A stretch of DNA of 64,000 nt from Hermatobates lingyangjiaoensis (GCA_026182355.1 JAPFBL010000034.1:1434501-1498500); one strand, 5' to 3'; positions 10,498 to 21,639 are shown, numbered from the stretch's first letter. The notes: generated by a model from the sequence alone, not told the origin. A program made the numbers and translations.

Positions 10498-10922
10498 ACA
10501 ACAGCCTCTGAGTTAACGACTTTAAAGCTGGACTGCTCTAATTTACAACCTTGCGGTGGGCTGGTGTTAAAAGCCATATGAATTGCCCAAAAGACATCTT
10601 GGTGGTCATTTACAGCTGGTCTGCTCTAATTTACAAACAACCTTGCGGTGAGCTGGTGTTAAAAGGCATAACAATTGCTCAAGCATCTTTGGCATAAGCA
10701 GATGTAAAAAGAAAATCACAACTTTCAGACGAACGGCAAAACTTTTCTGTGTCGTATTATAAAGTTTTGCCTTTCGTCTGGAAGTTGTGATTTTCTTTTT
10801 ACATCTGCTTATGCCAAAGATGCTTGAGCAATTGTTATGCCTTTTAACACCAGCTCACCGCAAGGTTGTTTGTAAATTAGAGCAGACCAGCTGTAAAGTC
10901 GTTAACGCAGAGGCTGCTGTGT
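10498..10922. mobile_element. large foldback with duplicated left arm
   Basis: Near-perfect arms of 135 bp (10611-10745 and 10761-10895) around a 15-nt loop. Outer short inverted repeats sit at 10498-10526 and 10893-10922. The left side holds an extra diverged copy (10527-10610) of the arm's start. No hammerhead core or ORF is found. Confidence 0.85.
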
Positions 10923-10974
10923 ATTTTAATGAAACATGATTACGTGATTTGCTGCCATCATACACAAATTATAG

Positions 10975-12240
10975 TTTATATATGTATAAAAATAAGTCGT
11001 TCCACAACGACACAAAGTAAAATTTTAAAACAATAAGACATTAAAATTATAGAAAAAACTCAGTTTTATATTTCGACCTAAATGCCGTCAATTAAGAAGC
11101 TATCAACTGGAACAGTGGGACTGTCAATTAAAGTAGGATGGTAACTCAGTTCTAAAAGCTTGTCTTAAGATAAGTTAAGAGTAGGTGCACCTAGTCTTTT
11201 TTTTTTGGAAATTTGACGATTCTAAGTGATCATTAAACTTAAGGTATCGTTATTTATGTATAGGGATTTATATCTACATTAAGAAAAGTTGTTTCAGAGT
11301 GTCACTATTTTTAAAATCATCTGAAGTAGAGAGTTGAGAGAGGCCTGGAGAACTAGATATAAAAGGATAATTAAAAGTGACGTGACTGGACAATTCTACT
11401 CTAAGGTACCTGAAATCAGTGCTAACTTTAACACCTTTTGAGGAAGCACACATTTTTATACTGGTGTAAAACTAATGTTAATTTCTTTAGTATTTGTAAG
11501 TTCCATCATTTTAGTGTTAATCTTCATTTTCTATTTGCAATAACTATGAATAGTACTCACATTAATTAAGAACTATTTCTCAGTTGTTTTTATATCGTAA
11601 TAGAAATATAGCTGTAATCAATGTAAATTAATTCAGTATGTTGTTTTAGACCAAAGTTACACAAACGTTTTCAGGAAGGCACCTGAAGAGACATCTAACG
11701 CCCTTACTCCTGCACCTTAGACACCCAACAGCTTTTTTTCCACAATATTATTCACAAATTATGTATTTAATAAACATTGGTTTAGTATATAAGATCGAAT
11801 TTGTCGGCTTGTAAGCATTCTATTTCATTTTCACAAGTAATTTAAAAATGCATTTCTTTTTGAAATTGATAACAATAAATTTGTTTTTCAAAAATAATAT
11901 ATTTTAATTTAATAAACCATTTTATATGGTCTTCACAATAAACATAGGAAGTTTATTTTTTTCAAATTGAAAACGGCAATATTAAACACAAAATATAGGA
12001 AATGTGATGAAAAAGTAAGTACTTTTTGAATTTCGCACACATCATCTAAAGTTGCTACACTGTCGACAGCCTTTTTTAGCGATACTGGGCCCTCCGGTCA
12101 AAGCATCACCCCCAAGGGGGGAGTGGTACCCTTTAGAAAACGATGTTTTAGAGTATATATTTAAGAAGCCAATGTGAAATATTACCGAACACCGGTAATA
12201 TTGTTAGTGCCGAACACCGGATGTAAAGTCAAGAAAAGAC
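10975..12240. other. no gene seen; one decayed ribozyme-like patch
   Basis: At 11075-11110 (minus) GUC-GAAAUAUAAAAC resembles an epsilon or kappa 3' end without a proper core. A GC-rich hairpin (cacccccaaggggggagtg) is at about 12107-12125. Nothing else is supportable. Confidence 0.4.
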
Positions 12241-12249
12241 ATTTGTACA

Positions 12250-12370
12250 TTCAATGTACATAGACAAACACACACACACACACACTCACACACACACATC
12301 ATCCAACTTTAAAAGAGTCACATTAACAACACGAACACCAGTTCTGTTGTCAGTGCCAGCTGTAACTTCA
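12250..12370. repeat. (CA)n plus dispersed repeat, copy 1
   Basis: The CA run is followed by catcatccaactttaaaag and agtcacattaa. The same order recurs at 13410-13520, so this is an interspersed repeat containing a microsatellite. Confidence 0.6.
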
Positions 12371-13400
12371 ACTGGTTACATTTGTACAATGTTTTCGCTT
12401 CAGTGTTTTGACTTGGTCTTGGAAATATAATACTGTATAGCTCATTAAAGGGGGCTCAATGATTGCAAACACAAGAATTCGCATCGTTTGAAGTGCCAGG
12501 CTCAATATCAAAAGCCAATATGACTTCTCATTTCTCCTTTGAAAACCTCTTTGGCTTTCCACTTGCTTTGAATGCCACACAAAGAGTCATTATCTGTTTC
12601 TTTAAGCTATTCCCTAACAAAACAACCCGGGGCATTTGTAAAAGCTTTACAGGTCATTGGTATTTTAAAAAGGCATAAAAAAAATATCTCTTGATTATAT
12701 AGCCTTTAATCTCAATCAAATTGAAAAATATTGAAACTAATCTCAATAGAGAAAAAAATGGTGGATTTACTTTATATTTATTTATAAATGTACCAATGAA
12801 AATATTTGTTTATTCAAAAATTGTTTTGAGAGATAAAAAACGGTACTCATTTTATTTTAAAACATTTTAATTTAAAATGGCATGAATTATATTTATATTC
12901 AATATATTGATTTCAACATTGAAATCCATAAAATAGTCTAACTCAAAAATATTTTATCATGAATAGTAAAAATTGTTGTGAATGTTTCATAACGATTTCT
13001 AGTATAAAAGAATTGTCAAAATATGTAGTTATGACTATTGCACTTGACATCCTTAACTTCAGGGCTCTCACAAAACCATCCCATCTTCTGCTACCGGTAA
13101 ATGTCGAACAATATTCGTCAAACACGTTTTTCTATTACTTGTGAAGTTTAATGTCTATACTGATATATCGCTGGAAAAAAATTAAATAAAATAGAAAAAA
13201 AAATGAAGATTTAGACTGTTTTCTCGGTTCAAAGAATGTGAAACAGTTGATGTTTCTGTTTTATTTAAATCAAAACAAAAGATAAAAAATCATTTCTTGG
13301 AAATAAAAATAATGTTAAATGACAGTTTTGCTAATATTTTTCTATGAAATGCATTTGTATACTTACTTCCTCCCTCCCTCTCTCTCACTTAATCTCCCAT
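12371..13400. other. no gene seen
   Basis: Frames of 60-71 codons overlap on both strands with no motif or conservation signal I can judge. Confidence 0.4.
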
Positions 13401-13407
13401 ATAAACA

Positions 13408-13409
13408 AT

Positions 13410-13469
<60 letters not shown>

Positions 13470-13520
13470 ACACTCACACACATCATTCAACATTAAAAGA
13501 GTCACATTAATTACAGTCCA
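13408..13520. repeat. (CA)n plus dispersed repeat, copy 2
   Basis: A long CA run, then catcattcaacattaaaag and agtcacattaa, matching copy 1 at 12.27 kb. Confidence 0.7.
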
Positions 13521-13739
13521 ATCAGTAAACCCTATTTTTGACATTGATGGGTTACAAACCTTTGATTGAGATGGGAAACGAAAGAATTACAAGGGTTAAT
13601 AATAAGGCAAATCTGACAGCCACTACGACCACACTGATTCATTTCTATTAAAAATATTAGAGGTCTAAAAAGAGATTTGAGAACAAATACTTTTCAGATT
13701 GGGTTTTTTTTTTTTTTTAGTAGAAATGATAGTTGATTG

Positions 13740-14005
13740 ATGATAGGAAAAGAAAAGTAGAAATGAAAAGAGTAAGAAATAAGTCCTTTGCAACAGTACC
13801 AAGTTGATATACACCTAAGGTGCCTATAACGCCAGGGAAAAAGGGGTTAAGGAAAGAGAAGAATCCCTCCTGTCTATTGGTCTCCAACTGTTGCTTGTTA
13901 GTGCACTCATTGTCCCAGTCTCCTGATGACGCTTTAAGCAAAAATATAGACTGTAAGTGTGTTTATCTATTGTACTTACTGTTTATTTATAGTTTACACA
14001 AAAAC
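13740..14005 (+). mobile_element. alpha-type PLE 3' end, single copy
   Basis: A plus-oriented segment ending in an alpha-like hammerhead at 13916-13953, followed by a tail and (TA)n at 14008. No inverted partner or nuclease frame is recognisable. Confidence 0.5.
13916..13953 (+). ncRNA. alpha-like hammerhead, G12A
   Basis: Stem I CAGUC/GACUG, core CUGAUGA, extra C, stem II GCUU/AAGC, then AAAA in place of GAAA, and A17. Confidence 0.6.
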
Positions 14006-14007
14006 GT

Positions 14008-14031
14008 ATATATATATATATATATATATAT
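14008..14031. repeat. (TA)n microsatellite
   Basis: TA run after the alpha-like copy. Confidence 0.9.
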
Positions 14032-14134
14032 TTAGTTTTCTATGAGTTGTCCGGGGAAAGGAATATGATTCGTTACAATGTTGACCAATAGGAGTGAAGT
14101 TTACAGGTTCATGCGTGAGGTCCCAGTTAACTGG

Positions 14135-14138
<4 letters not shown>

Positions 14139-14184
<46 letters not shown>
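14139..14184. repeat. (TA)n microsatellite
   Basis: The TA run is preceded by a short palindrome, gtcccagttaactgggac, at 14121-14138. Confidence 0.9.
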
Positions 14185-14186
<2 letters not shown>

Positions 14187-14204
14187 ATCAAAATTAAAAA
14201 AACA

Positions 14205-14370
14205 GATCCATACTGGACGCAAATTAGCTCAAAAACGAAGAAAAGGTACACACAGAGAAAGAGACACACTTACAAACTCAAATTTTCTCCTGAAGACGGA
14301 TCATCCGAAAATTTGAGTTTGTAAGTGTGTCTCTTTCTCTGTGTGTAGCTTTTCTTCGTTTTTGAGCTGA
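14205..14370. mobile_element. alpha-prime foldback with one shared ribozyme
   Basis: The arms meet inside the ribozyme: aaatttt on the left pairs with aaaattt on the right, leaving a single hammerhead at the tip. The outer arms share the 3' tail cacagagaaagagacacac. Confidence 0.75.
14287..14317 (+). ncRNA. alpha-prime hammerhead
   Basis: Stem I CUC/GAG, core CUGAAGA, extra C, stem II GGAU/AUCC, GAA-AAUU-U. The core is intact. Confidence 0.75.
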
Positions 14371-14397
14371 TATATATATATATATATTGTATATACT

Positions 14398-14813
14398 TAA
14401 TATTGTAAACAGGAAAACGAACCAAAAGGACTACAAACGTTTCACGGTAAATTACAAACACAGAACAAAGAAACAAACACACTTACTGTCAATTTAAAAA
14501 CCTGTAAACCAGGTTTGAATTTAAAGAGATAGGGTTGTTCTGAATAGTTGGAGATTAGTTTACTTATGTTTATTTTTTATTATTATTTTTTTATTTTTAT
14601 TTTATATTATTATTTATACAACTTGAATCTATTCATCCTACTCATTATTATTATTTAAGTTTTTATTATTCATTTATATTATTTATTATATTATATATTA
14701 TATAAATATGGTTGTCGTCCCTATCTCAACTCTCCTGATGACGGTTCAACCGAAAATTACAGACAGTAGTGTGTTTTTTTCCTTAGTTCTGTGTTTGTGA
14801 TTCACCGTGGAAC

Positions 14814-14822
<9 letters not shown>
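14398..14822. mobile_element. alpha-related ribozyme foldback
   Basis: The outer inverted ends (ggtaaattacaaacacagaa and its partner near 14795) flank a 230-bp AT-rich middle. The plus hammerhead is preserved; the minus one at about 14480-14520 is decayed. A long (TA)n follows. Confidence 0.65.
14731..14765 (+). ncRNA. alpha-related hammerhead
   Basis: Core CUGAUGA, extra C, stem II GGUU/AACC, GAA-AAUU-A. Stem I has its first pair mismatched (C-C), then three pairs. Confidence 0.7.

Positions 14823-14872
<50 letters not shown>
14817..14872. repeat. (TA)n microsatellite
   Basis: Long TA run at the 3' end of the foldback. Confidence 0.95.
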
Positions 14873-14873
<1 letters not shown>

Positions 14874-15540
14874 TTGCTTATATACTATACAAAGCAAAAG
14901 TTTACAAAAACAGCCTACTGGTAACCTATAAATAATGATATTATGGAATAGTGCTTCTGTAATGTATCATCAAACTAAAGTTACCAATGCCTGTGAGTAA
15001 GTTAATAATTCAATCTTCCTAGAGTATTGGAAATGAAAATAATGAGAACATTTTTGTAGGTGTAATGATATTGATGTGTTCACTTTTTTTTTTATTAAAA
15101 GAGGGGAGCAAACTTGATATTTGAGTTGATGAAGGCCCCTGATGAAGATAGAGCGCACCGATGACTGATGGGAGGCATCAGGCTTCCCAGCCCCCCTCTC
15201 TCTGCTGGAGCCTTGCAAATGAAATATGAATTCCCGGACGCAAATTAAATGATATTTTTAATTCTTGACCCTTTTCTCTCTTTGTCTTGTTTGAATTTAA
15301 GCACAACTCTTATACATATTTTCATAACTGTTTTCAATTAAACTTTAATTTCCTGTTACTTTCGCTTTATTAAAGTGAATAATTATATTGTTTCAATATT
15401 AATAATAATAGTAGTAATAAAAGTAAATTAATTCTTTTCAGAAATAAATTTCCTTGCTTATATTATAATGCCTAGTTTGAACTTTATAGGTTCAGTTATA
15501 AAACATATTAACAGAAAATCATGGGAAATAATAAAATGAG
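14873..15540. other. no gene seen
   Basis: A modestly GC-richer patch at 15100-15220 has CUGAUGA-like words but no GAAA partner. Confidence 0.4.
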
Positions 15541-15583
15541 ATATTATTATTAACCGTCATACCTCATCTATTGCTGGTGAAGT

Positions 15584-15620
15584 CGCCCGACCGGTTTCAC
15601 AATTGCTGCACATCAATGGG
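15584..15620 (-). ncRNA. lambda hammerhead-like motif
   Basis: Stem I CCC/GGG; core UUGAUG with one base lost; GAA-ACCGGU-C. The 6-nt palindrome is perfect here. Confidence 0.5.
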
Positions 15621-15757
15621 ACTAACGTTACCTTCCAAAATCACGGATATAAATACCTTTTTTAACTCAATAGTGCCAATATATATGCCTGAATTTCCTA
15701 ACTAATTGTTTTTATTTTATATAGGTATTTATATCCGTGATTTTGGAAGGTAACGTT

Positions 15758-15799
15758 AGTCCCATTGATGATGCAGCCATTGCGAAACTGGTCGGGCGA
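15758..15799 (+). ncRNA. lambda hammerhead-like motif
   Basis: Stem I CCC/GGG, core UUGAUGA (C3 is U), extra U, stem II GCA/UGC, GAA-ACUGGU-C. Confidence 0.55.
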
Positions 15800-15838
15800 C
15801 TTCACCAGCGATAGACGAGGTATGATGGTTAATAATAA

Positions 15839-18600
15839 TATCCTATATACTGACCTCTGTGGCATCAATAATATTATGCATGTATTTAATAATAAAATGT
15901 TTTAAGACATTTCAAAGTAGGTTGTTGACAAAAACTAAAAAACAGAAGGTACAGCATAAAGAAGAGTTTTCAATAATACTTTACATTGTTGTTTCTTTCA
16001 GGATAACAAATTAATAATTTCAGTTATTTTATGATTTGGTAACATGATATTTTTGACCAAAGCATAACAAATAATCAAATATTTTTAGTCAACATTAAGC
16101 AAGGTCAGTTTGAGTGATAACATGCTATGTTTATATTAGATCTATTAAACTTTAACAGATAATCAACTTTCTAAGGGGTTTTTATGGTGTAAAATTAAGC
16201 ATTAAGAAAGTTGATAAATAGTTTTGCTTCCAGTGACAGGAATTCAACTCATCCCTGGGTTACATCAGTTAAGTAGTGATGATAATTTTACGCTTAATTC
16301 CTATAATAAACCACAAAAGCAGCAGAATCTCAAGAATCTACTATGTCCCTCTCAACTCAATAATTCTAAATTCTATCAAATTTATACTATCTAATAAATA
16401 CAGTATGTATTTAATACATACTGTATTTATTATTAAATAAAATGACTCAGTTATAACAATTATTAATTAATATTTATGTGAAAAAAAACTTAAAATTTTT
16501 TATACAATAAAGAAGAAATATCTATCTATTCTTTCTTTATATCATCAGAACTTTTTTGAAGTTGTTTAAATTTTGGAATACCTCCGTTTACTGTTCATGT
16601 ATTTTTGAATGGAACCATACAATTCATAAAGTAATATTTTATCCCTCACTCAAACAATGAATTAACTTTTACATTTTCCTACAAGAAATGAAAAAGGTTT
16701 GTCGTTGAACTTTATAATACTAAAAAACATAATAAATAGAAATAGATATATATAAAATGTATGCTTCATTAATAAGAGATCAACTATTGAATACTCAAAA
16801 TGTTTTTGAAACTCGTAAAATCCAATTCAAGTCATTGAGTTTGTAGTCTAAATTGAAAACTACCTTCTGTCATTTCGTTTTGACGTATACGTCTCACTGT
16901 TCGTATTTCTTAACAAGAAATCACGTTCTTCTATAGATTTAGTCTTCAATGCCTCTTTATGTTTCAAGATAACAATATTTCTTTGTTTTAGCTTAACTAA
17001 ACTTGCAGTGATAAGTGAACTGTTATCAAAATCTGAATATTGCGTCTCAAACTTTCAATTATTTAACTGTAAAAAAATTTGAAATTTTAACAAAAAATGC
17101 TTAATTGACCACGTTATTACAGAGTAGCACCTTTTAGATGATTCTTTAATTTCTTCTTCATGCTCCAACTTTTTCTTTGGCATTCTTCATTTGCCATTTA
17201 ATTATTGAAACAAATTCTTTTCATTTTACGCCTGTAGTTTGAAAGCATGGTGTCTTGTAAACAGAATCTACATAATGTAATTATTATTATATGTATATAT
17301 CAAATTGACTATTGTTCAACCTAAACTCACTCAAAGCAAATATATAAAGTTAAGAATAAGTTTTATTTTTTAAGTTTTTATTTTTTATATTATATATATA
17401 AAAAATGTATTTTAAAAAAATATAATAAACAATCAATTATTCATATTTAACCATAATGATTTAAACAAAATATGTAACTATTTGAATCAATTAAGTGGAT
17501 TCTGGAAATGTAAAATTAGATAAGTTGTATTTATTTACATATAAATAATCATTCATCTTTGAAAAATCTTTTCCAGATTTATACTCTAATAATGAAATTT
17601 GTACTTCTGTTTGCTTACGTTATTTTCAAATTATGAATGCAAAATTTTTGTGTTAGTTTTCAAGAAATATTAGTTGTTTTTTTGTTTTATTATTACTAGA
17701 TAGTGTTCAAAATCTTTCACACAACAATCGAAACATACTGGCTTCATAATTAACAATGATTTTCATTGATAACGCATCTGATTATATAGTTTAACATTAT
17801 GTTTTCATAACTAATATATTTCAATGAGTTTTAATTCTAATCTAAAATGTTGGCTTTTTTATTTATTTTGCAGATTATACAACATTTTTTGTATTGCTAA
17901 CTTTTATAATTTGAATAAATTTCAGATTATCACCATTCATTGTAACAACCATGGTTTGAGAAATGTTGGAAATATTGCAAATGTTTAAAGGGTGGTTTTC
18001 CTAAATAAGCTCTAATACCATCACCGAACCATTAAAACGAAATCCGTGTATTAGGTAGTGTTCAAGTGGCAGTTACCACATCTCAGCGCACCGCTTGCCT
18101 CTCCAGTCCCCCAACCCTATTTGTGCAAACTCACCAAGTACCTCTAAATATTTTATGTGGGCTTCAACTAAATATACAAGGGAGTCATTTAAAATTAAAA
18201 TTACCGTTTAAAACATTAAGTGGTGTCATGCAATCCTAAGAATCTATACTTTTCTTGTTCATCATTTTTACAAAGAATATAATACTTGAACTAGTATATA
18301 TTCGTCTACTGTACTATATCAAACATGAAATTTCAATTATAAACTGTAATTTCTTATTCAGTTTAATCACTCCGTTATGAAATATTGAAAGACATGCAAC
18401 TTAATTTTGCTAACGATGGATTAGATTTTCTCAAATATTAAATATTTCCCATTCTTTAGCAAACATTTTTAATGTTTGTAATAATATAAAGTAAATAATG
18501 CTAGTTAAGAAATTTTCTTTTTATCTCGTGAACGAAGTTGAGTTCAGGAAAAAACGTGAGGCAGGGTGAGAGATTTGCTTCTAGGCTGCCCACACAGGTG
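15839..18600. other. AT-rich interval, no gene seen
   Basis: It contains a 19-bp perfect hairpin (16392-16432, loop TTA). There are no ORFs above 60 codons. A GC-richer patch at 18050-18130 has no recognisable product. Confidence 0.5.
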
Positions 18601-18659
18601 AGTAAAGCAGTCACGAACACAGATATATATAAATAATACAGAATATATAAGAACGACTG

Positions 18660-18921
18660 AGTGATTCAATATACAGTCAATTTTCTAAGTTCAAAAATCA
18701 AACTCTCATTTTATTTTCAAACCGGCACGTTGGTAAAGAGAGTGTGATATTTCTATTACATCTAATATATAATAAAGAGATTTCACAGTAAACAGATGAA
18801 ACAAAGATAACCGATTACACCAGTGAAAGAAAGATTATGAAGATTTATGCGTTTGAGTTCAACTGACAGAGTGGTTGCTTTGGTTCAATGATCTTAGTTC
18901 CATTTCATACTTTCTGTGTTT

Positions 18922-18925
<4 letters not shown>
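18660..18925. mobile_element. decayed eta and beta fragments
   Basis: 18680-18745 resembles an eta 3' end (caattttct... aaaatcaaactctca). 18780-18925 resembles a beta arm. Both are too mutated for a working ribozyme. (TA)n follows at 18926. Confidence 0.4.

Positions 18926-18960
<35 letters not shown>
18926..18960. repeat. (TA)n microsatellite
   Basis: Left boundary of the epsilon foldback. Confidence 0.9.
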
Positions 18961-18963
<3 letters not shown>

Positions 18964-19043
18964 TAAAAGGAACGGTCCAGCGGACTTTTTTAAAATAAAA
19001 TAAATTCAAAACAAAGGAAACACACAGAAAGACACAGACATAA

Positions 19044-19085
19044 CTCACATCGATATTTCGACCATCGTCGTCATCAGGAGGTGTG
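19044..19085 (-). ncRNA. epsilon hammerhead
   Basis: Core CUGAUGA, extra C, stem II GAC/GUC, GAA-AUAU-C. Stem I CACACCUC/GAUGUGAG has one mismatch in the first six pairs. Confidence 0.8.
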
Positions 19086-19155
19086 AAGAGCGAAGAGTCC
19101 CGCAGGAAGACAGGGCGGTACTGTCTTCCTGCGGGACTCTTCGCTCTTCGCTCTT

Positions 19156-19197
19156 CACACCTCCTGATGACGACAATGGTCGAAATATCGATGTGAG
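19156..19197 (+). ncRNA. epsilon hammerhead
   Basis: Same architecture as the minus copy, with loop II AAUG. The core is intact. Confidence 0.8.
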
Positions 19198-19243
19198 TTA
19201 TGTCTGTGTCTTTCTGTGTGTTTCCTTCGTTTTGAATTTATTT

Positions 19244-19247
<4 letters not shown>

Positions 19248-19292
<45 letters not shown>
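19248..19292. repeat. (TA)n microsatellite
   Basis: Shared boundary between the epsilon and alpha foldbacks. Confidence 0.95.
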
Positions 19293-19295
<3 letters not shown>

Positions 19296-19342
19296 CAATG
19301 TACATAAAGAAACATAGGAAAATTCAAAACATACACTTACAG

Positions 19343-19375
19343 TCTCTAATTTTCGGCTGAACCGTCTTCAGGAGA
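19343..19375 (-). ncRNA. alpha hammerhead
   Basis: Stem I UCUC/GAGA, core CUGAAGA, extra C, stem II GG/CC, GAA-AAUU-A. Intact. Confidence 0.75.
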
Positions 19376-19427
19376 GATAAGAGAGGTTTCCTTCTTGTTT
19401 CTTGTCGCTTGGTTTCCTTCTCTTATC

Positions 19428-19459
19428 TCTCCTGAAGATAGCTCAACCGAAAATAGAAA
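19428..19459 (+). ncRNA. alpha hammerhead, decayed
   Basis: The core CUGAAGA and GAAA are kept. The palindrome has lost a base and stem II is weakened. Confidence 0.5.
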
Positions 19460-19545
19460 CTGTAAGTGTGTGTTTTAATTTCTCTATGTTTCTTTATGTA
19501 CACTGAACTGTATTTGTCCATTTCGGATCGTAAGTTCATCGAAAA

Positions 19546-19546
19546 A

Positions 19547-19592
<46 letters not shown>
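19546..19592. repeat. (TA)n microsatellite
   Basis: TA run at the 5' truncation point of PLE B. Confidence 0.95.
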
Positions 19593-19595
<3 letters not shown>

Positions 19596-20771
19596 TACCT
19601 TCAAACCAGAGGCACAGCTATGGGTACGATTATGACCCCTTCTTACGCTAATCTTTTCATGGCCAAATTAGAGCAGGATTTCCTGGCCACCTGTCAACTT
19701 CTTCCACTCCTTTATCTCCGTTTTATTGATGATATTTTCTTCATTTGGCCCCATGGCAAACATAACTTAGAACTTTTCCTACACTCCTTTCAAAATTTCT
19801 GCCCCTCCATCACTTTCACTTACGACATCTCCGACAGACTTATCACCTTTCTTGACGTTGACGTTACTTTAGACAATGGACACTTCTTGACTTCCCTACA
19901 TATAAAACCCACCAACTCCCAACAGTACCTCCATTACAATAGTTGCCATCCATCCCATGTTAAAAAGTCTATACCTCGATCCTTGTCCCTCCGTATTCAC
20001 AATATCTGCAATAATCTCCAAGACCGCAGACATCACCTTAACCTCTTAAAGGACAAATTTTCTGAACGAGGCTATCCTCGCTCCTTCATTGATAGTCGTG
20101 TTTTACCGGCTGACATCTCCCACCAACCCAGACCCAAGAGGGATAGAAGTAACACTTCCTTCTTCCTGACAACCTACTTCCCTGGCGCTTATAAGCTTCG
20201 TGCTGTTATTAAGGAGTCTTTTCCGATTCTGTCTACTTCTACTTCTACTTCTTCCATCTTTAATCACCCCCCTTCTATTTCCTACCGTAAACCTGCCAAT
20301 CTAAAAAGCATTTTCTCTCATATTTCCCCTCAGCCTTCCAATCCTGTTCCTGGAATGAAACAATGTGGACGCCGTGGCTGTCAAACTTGCCTGATTGTAA
20401 ATCCTAATCCTTCCTTCGATTCCCCTTTCCACCATAGTTCCTACCCGGTTCAGGTCAATTCCTCCTGTACCTCGAGCAACTGTGTTTACCGACTGGATTG
20501 CACTCAGTGTGACTCCTTTTACGTTGGCTTAACTTCTAATAAGTTGAGCCTTCGTATGAATGGTCATAGGGCTTCAGTCGGTCAACGCAGTAACTATCCT
20601 GTAGCCATCCATGCGAACTCGCATGGACTCAGTTTCAATGACTGTTTCAGGGTTCAGATCCTGAAACAGATCCCCGAATCCAACAATAAAGTTACCCTAA
20701 GAGCTTCAGAGGAGGCATACATATGCTTACTTGATGCTCGCTCTTCCCCCGGACTCAACCTCAACCGATAA
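19593..20771 (+). pseudogene. PLE B reverse transcriptase/GIY-YIG polyprotein, 5'-truncated
   Basis: About 392 codons are open from the truncation point. The first in-frame ATG (19620) lies within RT motif B (RGTAMGTIMTPSYANLFMAKLE), so it is not a true start. In order: motif B; motif C in LRFIDDIFFIW with both catalytic Asp; ITFLDVDVTLD; a Ser/Thr-rich linker; the Cys motif CGRRGCQTC; a GIY-YIG domain with CVYRLDC and FYVG, LSLRMNGHRA (Arg) and RASEEAYICLL (Glu); and the terminal PGLNLNR. The RT N-terminal half with catalytic motif A is missing, so the copy cannot be autonomous. The absence of frameshifts suggests a recent insertion. It is closest to A, C and E in the window and clearly diverged from D. 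Confidence 0.9.
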
Positions 20772-21064
20772 TTTATTTATTTATTTATTATTTTTTATTT
20801 ATTTATTTATTATTTTTTATTTATTTATTTATTATTTTTTATTTTACTTTTTATTTATTATTTTTATTAATTTTAATTTGATTTATCTACTTTTTTATAA
20901 TTTTTTATAGTTATAATTTTTACTCGTTCCTTTTACGTCTTAATTTGGCTCTTCATTTCCTTCCCTCCCTTCCCCCGCTTGGTGGTAAGTGGTGGGGTAC
21001 TGGCTGCGGTTTCCAACTTCAGTACCGCCCTGTCTTCCTGCGGGACTCTTCGCTCTTCGCTCTT

Positions 21065-21106
21065 CGCACCTCCTGATGACGACGATTGTCGAAATATCGA
21101 TGTGAG
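21065..21106 (+). ncRNA. epsilon hammerhead in PLE B 3' UTR
   Basis: Core CUGAUGA, extra C, stem II GAC-GAUU-GUC, GAA-AUAU-C. Stem I CACCUC pairs with GAUGUG with one mismatch. Confidence 0.8.
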
Positions 21107-21269
21107 TTATGTCTGTGTCTTTCTGTGTGTTTCCTTCGTTTTTCATTTTATTATATATATATATTATATATATATCACTTAATTAAACGAAACTCGGTCC
21201 AAACTGGACACAATACGAGTTCAAAATTCAAGAAGAGTAACAAACAGAGTAAGGAAACACACTTACAGA

Positions 21270-21300
21270 CTCAAATTTTTGAGTAATCCGTCTTCAGGAG
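21270..21300 (-). ncRNA. alpha-prime hammerhead, G12 lost
   Basis: Core CUGAAGA and palindrome AAUU with stem I CUC/GAG are kept. GAAA reads CAAA. Confidence 0.6.
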
Positions 21301-21392
21301 AAAAGAGAAAGGGAGACCAAGAACGTTGTAGACGTGTTTTGTAGTCTACAAGCATTGTAGTCTACAACGTGCGTGGTCTCTCTTTCTCTTTT

Positions 21393-21423
21393 CTCCTGAA
21401 GACGGATTACTCAAAAATTTGAG
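21393..21423 (+). ncRNA. alpha-prime hammerhead, G12 lost
   Basis: It carries the same CAAA defect as the minus arm. The defect therefore predates or was copied during formation of the foldback. Confidence 0.6.
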
Positions 21424-21494
21424 TCTGTAAGTGTGTTTCCTTACTCTGTGTGTTACTTTTCTTGAATTTTGAACTCTTATATATATATATATAC

Positions 21495-21620
21495 AGATTT
21501 TACATGAACACGTAAAAAAACAATCAATGTTCAAAGCACAAGATGAAATGGGAAAATAATACTAAGATCTTTCAACTGCAACAAGCGGTCTTCGTCAGAG
21601 TCAAAAACCAAACAGTTTGG
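21495..21620 (-). mobile_element. single beta ribozyme copy
   Basis: The beta tail (acacgtaaaaaaacaatcaa) and hammerhead are on minus. The copy stops after the ccaaac spacer without an inverted arm. Confidence 0.7.
21561..21602 (-). ncRNA. beta hammerhead
   Basis: Core CUGACGA, extra A, GAA-AGAUCU-U, stem I GACU/AGUA with its last pair mismatched. Confidence 0.75.
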
Positions 21621-21639
21621 GTTTACAATATGACGTAAT

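Larger units (their letters stand above)
15543..15838. mobile_element. lambda-family ribozyme foldback
   Basis: Arms of about 115 bp (15546-15660 and 15722-15836) share accgtcatacctc... gaagtcgcccgacc... ccaaaatcacgg. They are separated by a 60-bp AT-rich loop. Both arms contain a hammerhead-like motif. A decayed relative is at 59.86 kb. Confidence 0.8.
18961..19247. mobile_element. epsilon-family ribozyme foldback
   Basis: A near-perfect inverted pair meets at about 19115. Outward 3' tails (cacacagaaagacacagac) and (TA)n lie on both sides. The arms carry the same 3' UTR as PLE B but no coding sequence. Confidence 0.85.
19293..19545. mobile_element. alpha-family ribozyme foldback
   Basis: Inverted alpha 3' ends with both hammerheads, meeting at about 19400. 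The outer tails match 201-455 and 35141-35448. TA repeats lie on both sides. Confidence 0.8.
19593..21150 (+). mobile_element. PLE B, 5'-truncated copy
   Basis: It begins inside the reverse transcriptase domain directly after (TA)n. It runs through an uninterrupted frame to the stop at 20771, a T-rich 3' UTR (ttattta repeats), an epsilon hammerhead (21065-21106) and terminal (TA)n. Confidence 0.9.
21183..21480. mobile_element. alpha-prime ribozyme foldback
   Basis: Two arms with hammerheads meet at about 21345 around a short inverted repeat built on tgtagtctacaa. The 3' tails (aaggaaacacacttacagac) face outward. TA tracts lie on both sides. Confidence 0.8.

Noticed and set aside
12943..13144. 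Overlapping 60-codon ORFs on both strands
   Set aside because: Short, mutually overlapping, no motif; expected by chance in this length of sequence.
15130..15170. Hammerhead at ctgatgaagatagagcgcac
   Set aside because: CUGAUGA is present but there is no stem II closing onto GAAA and no stem I pairing.
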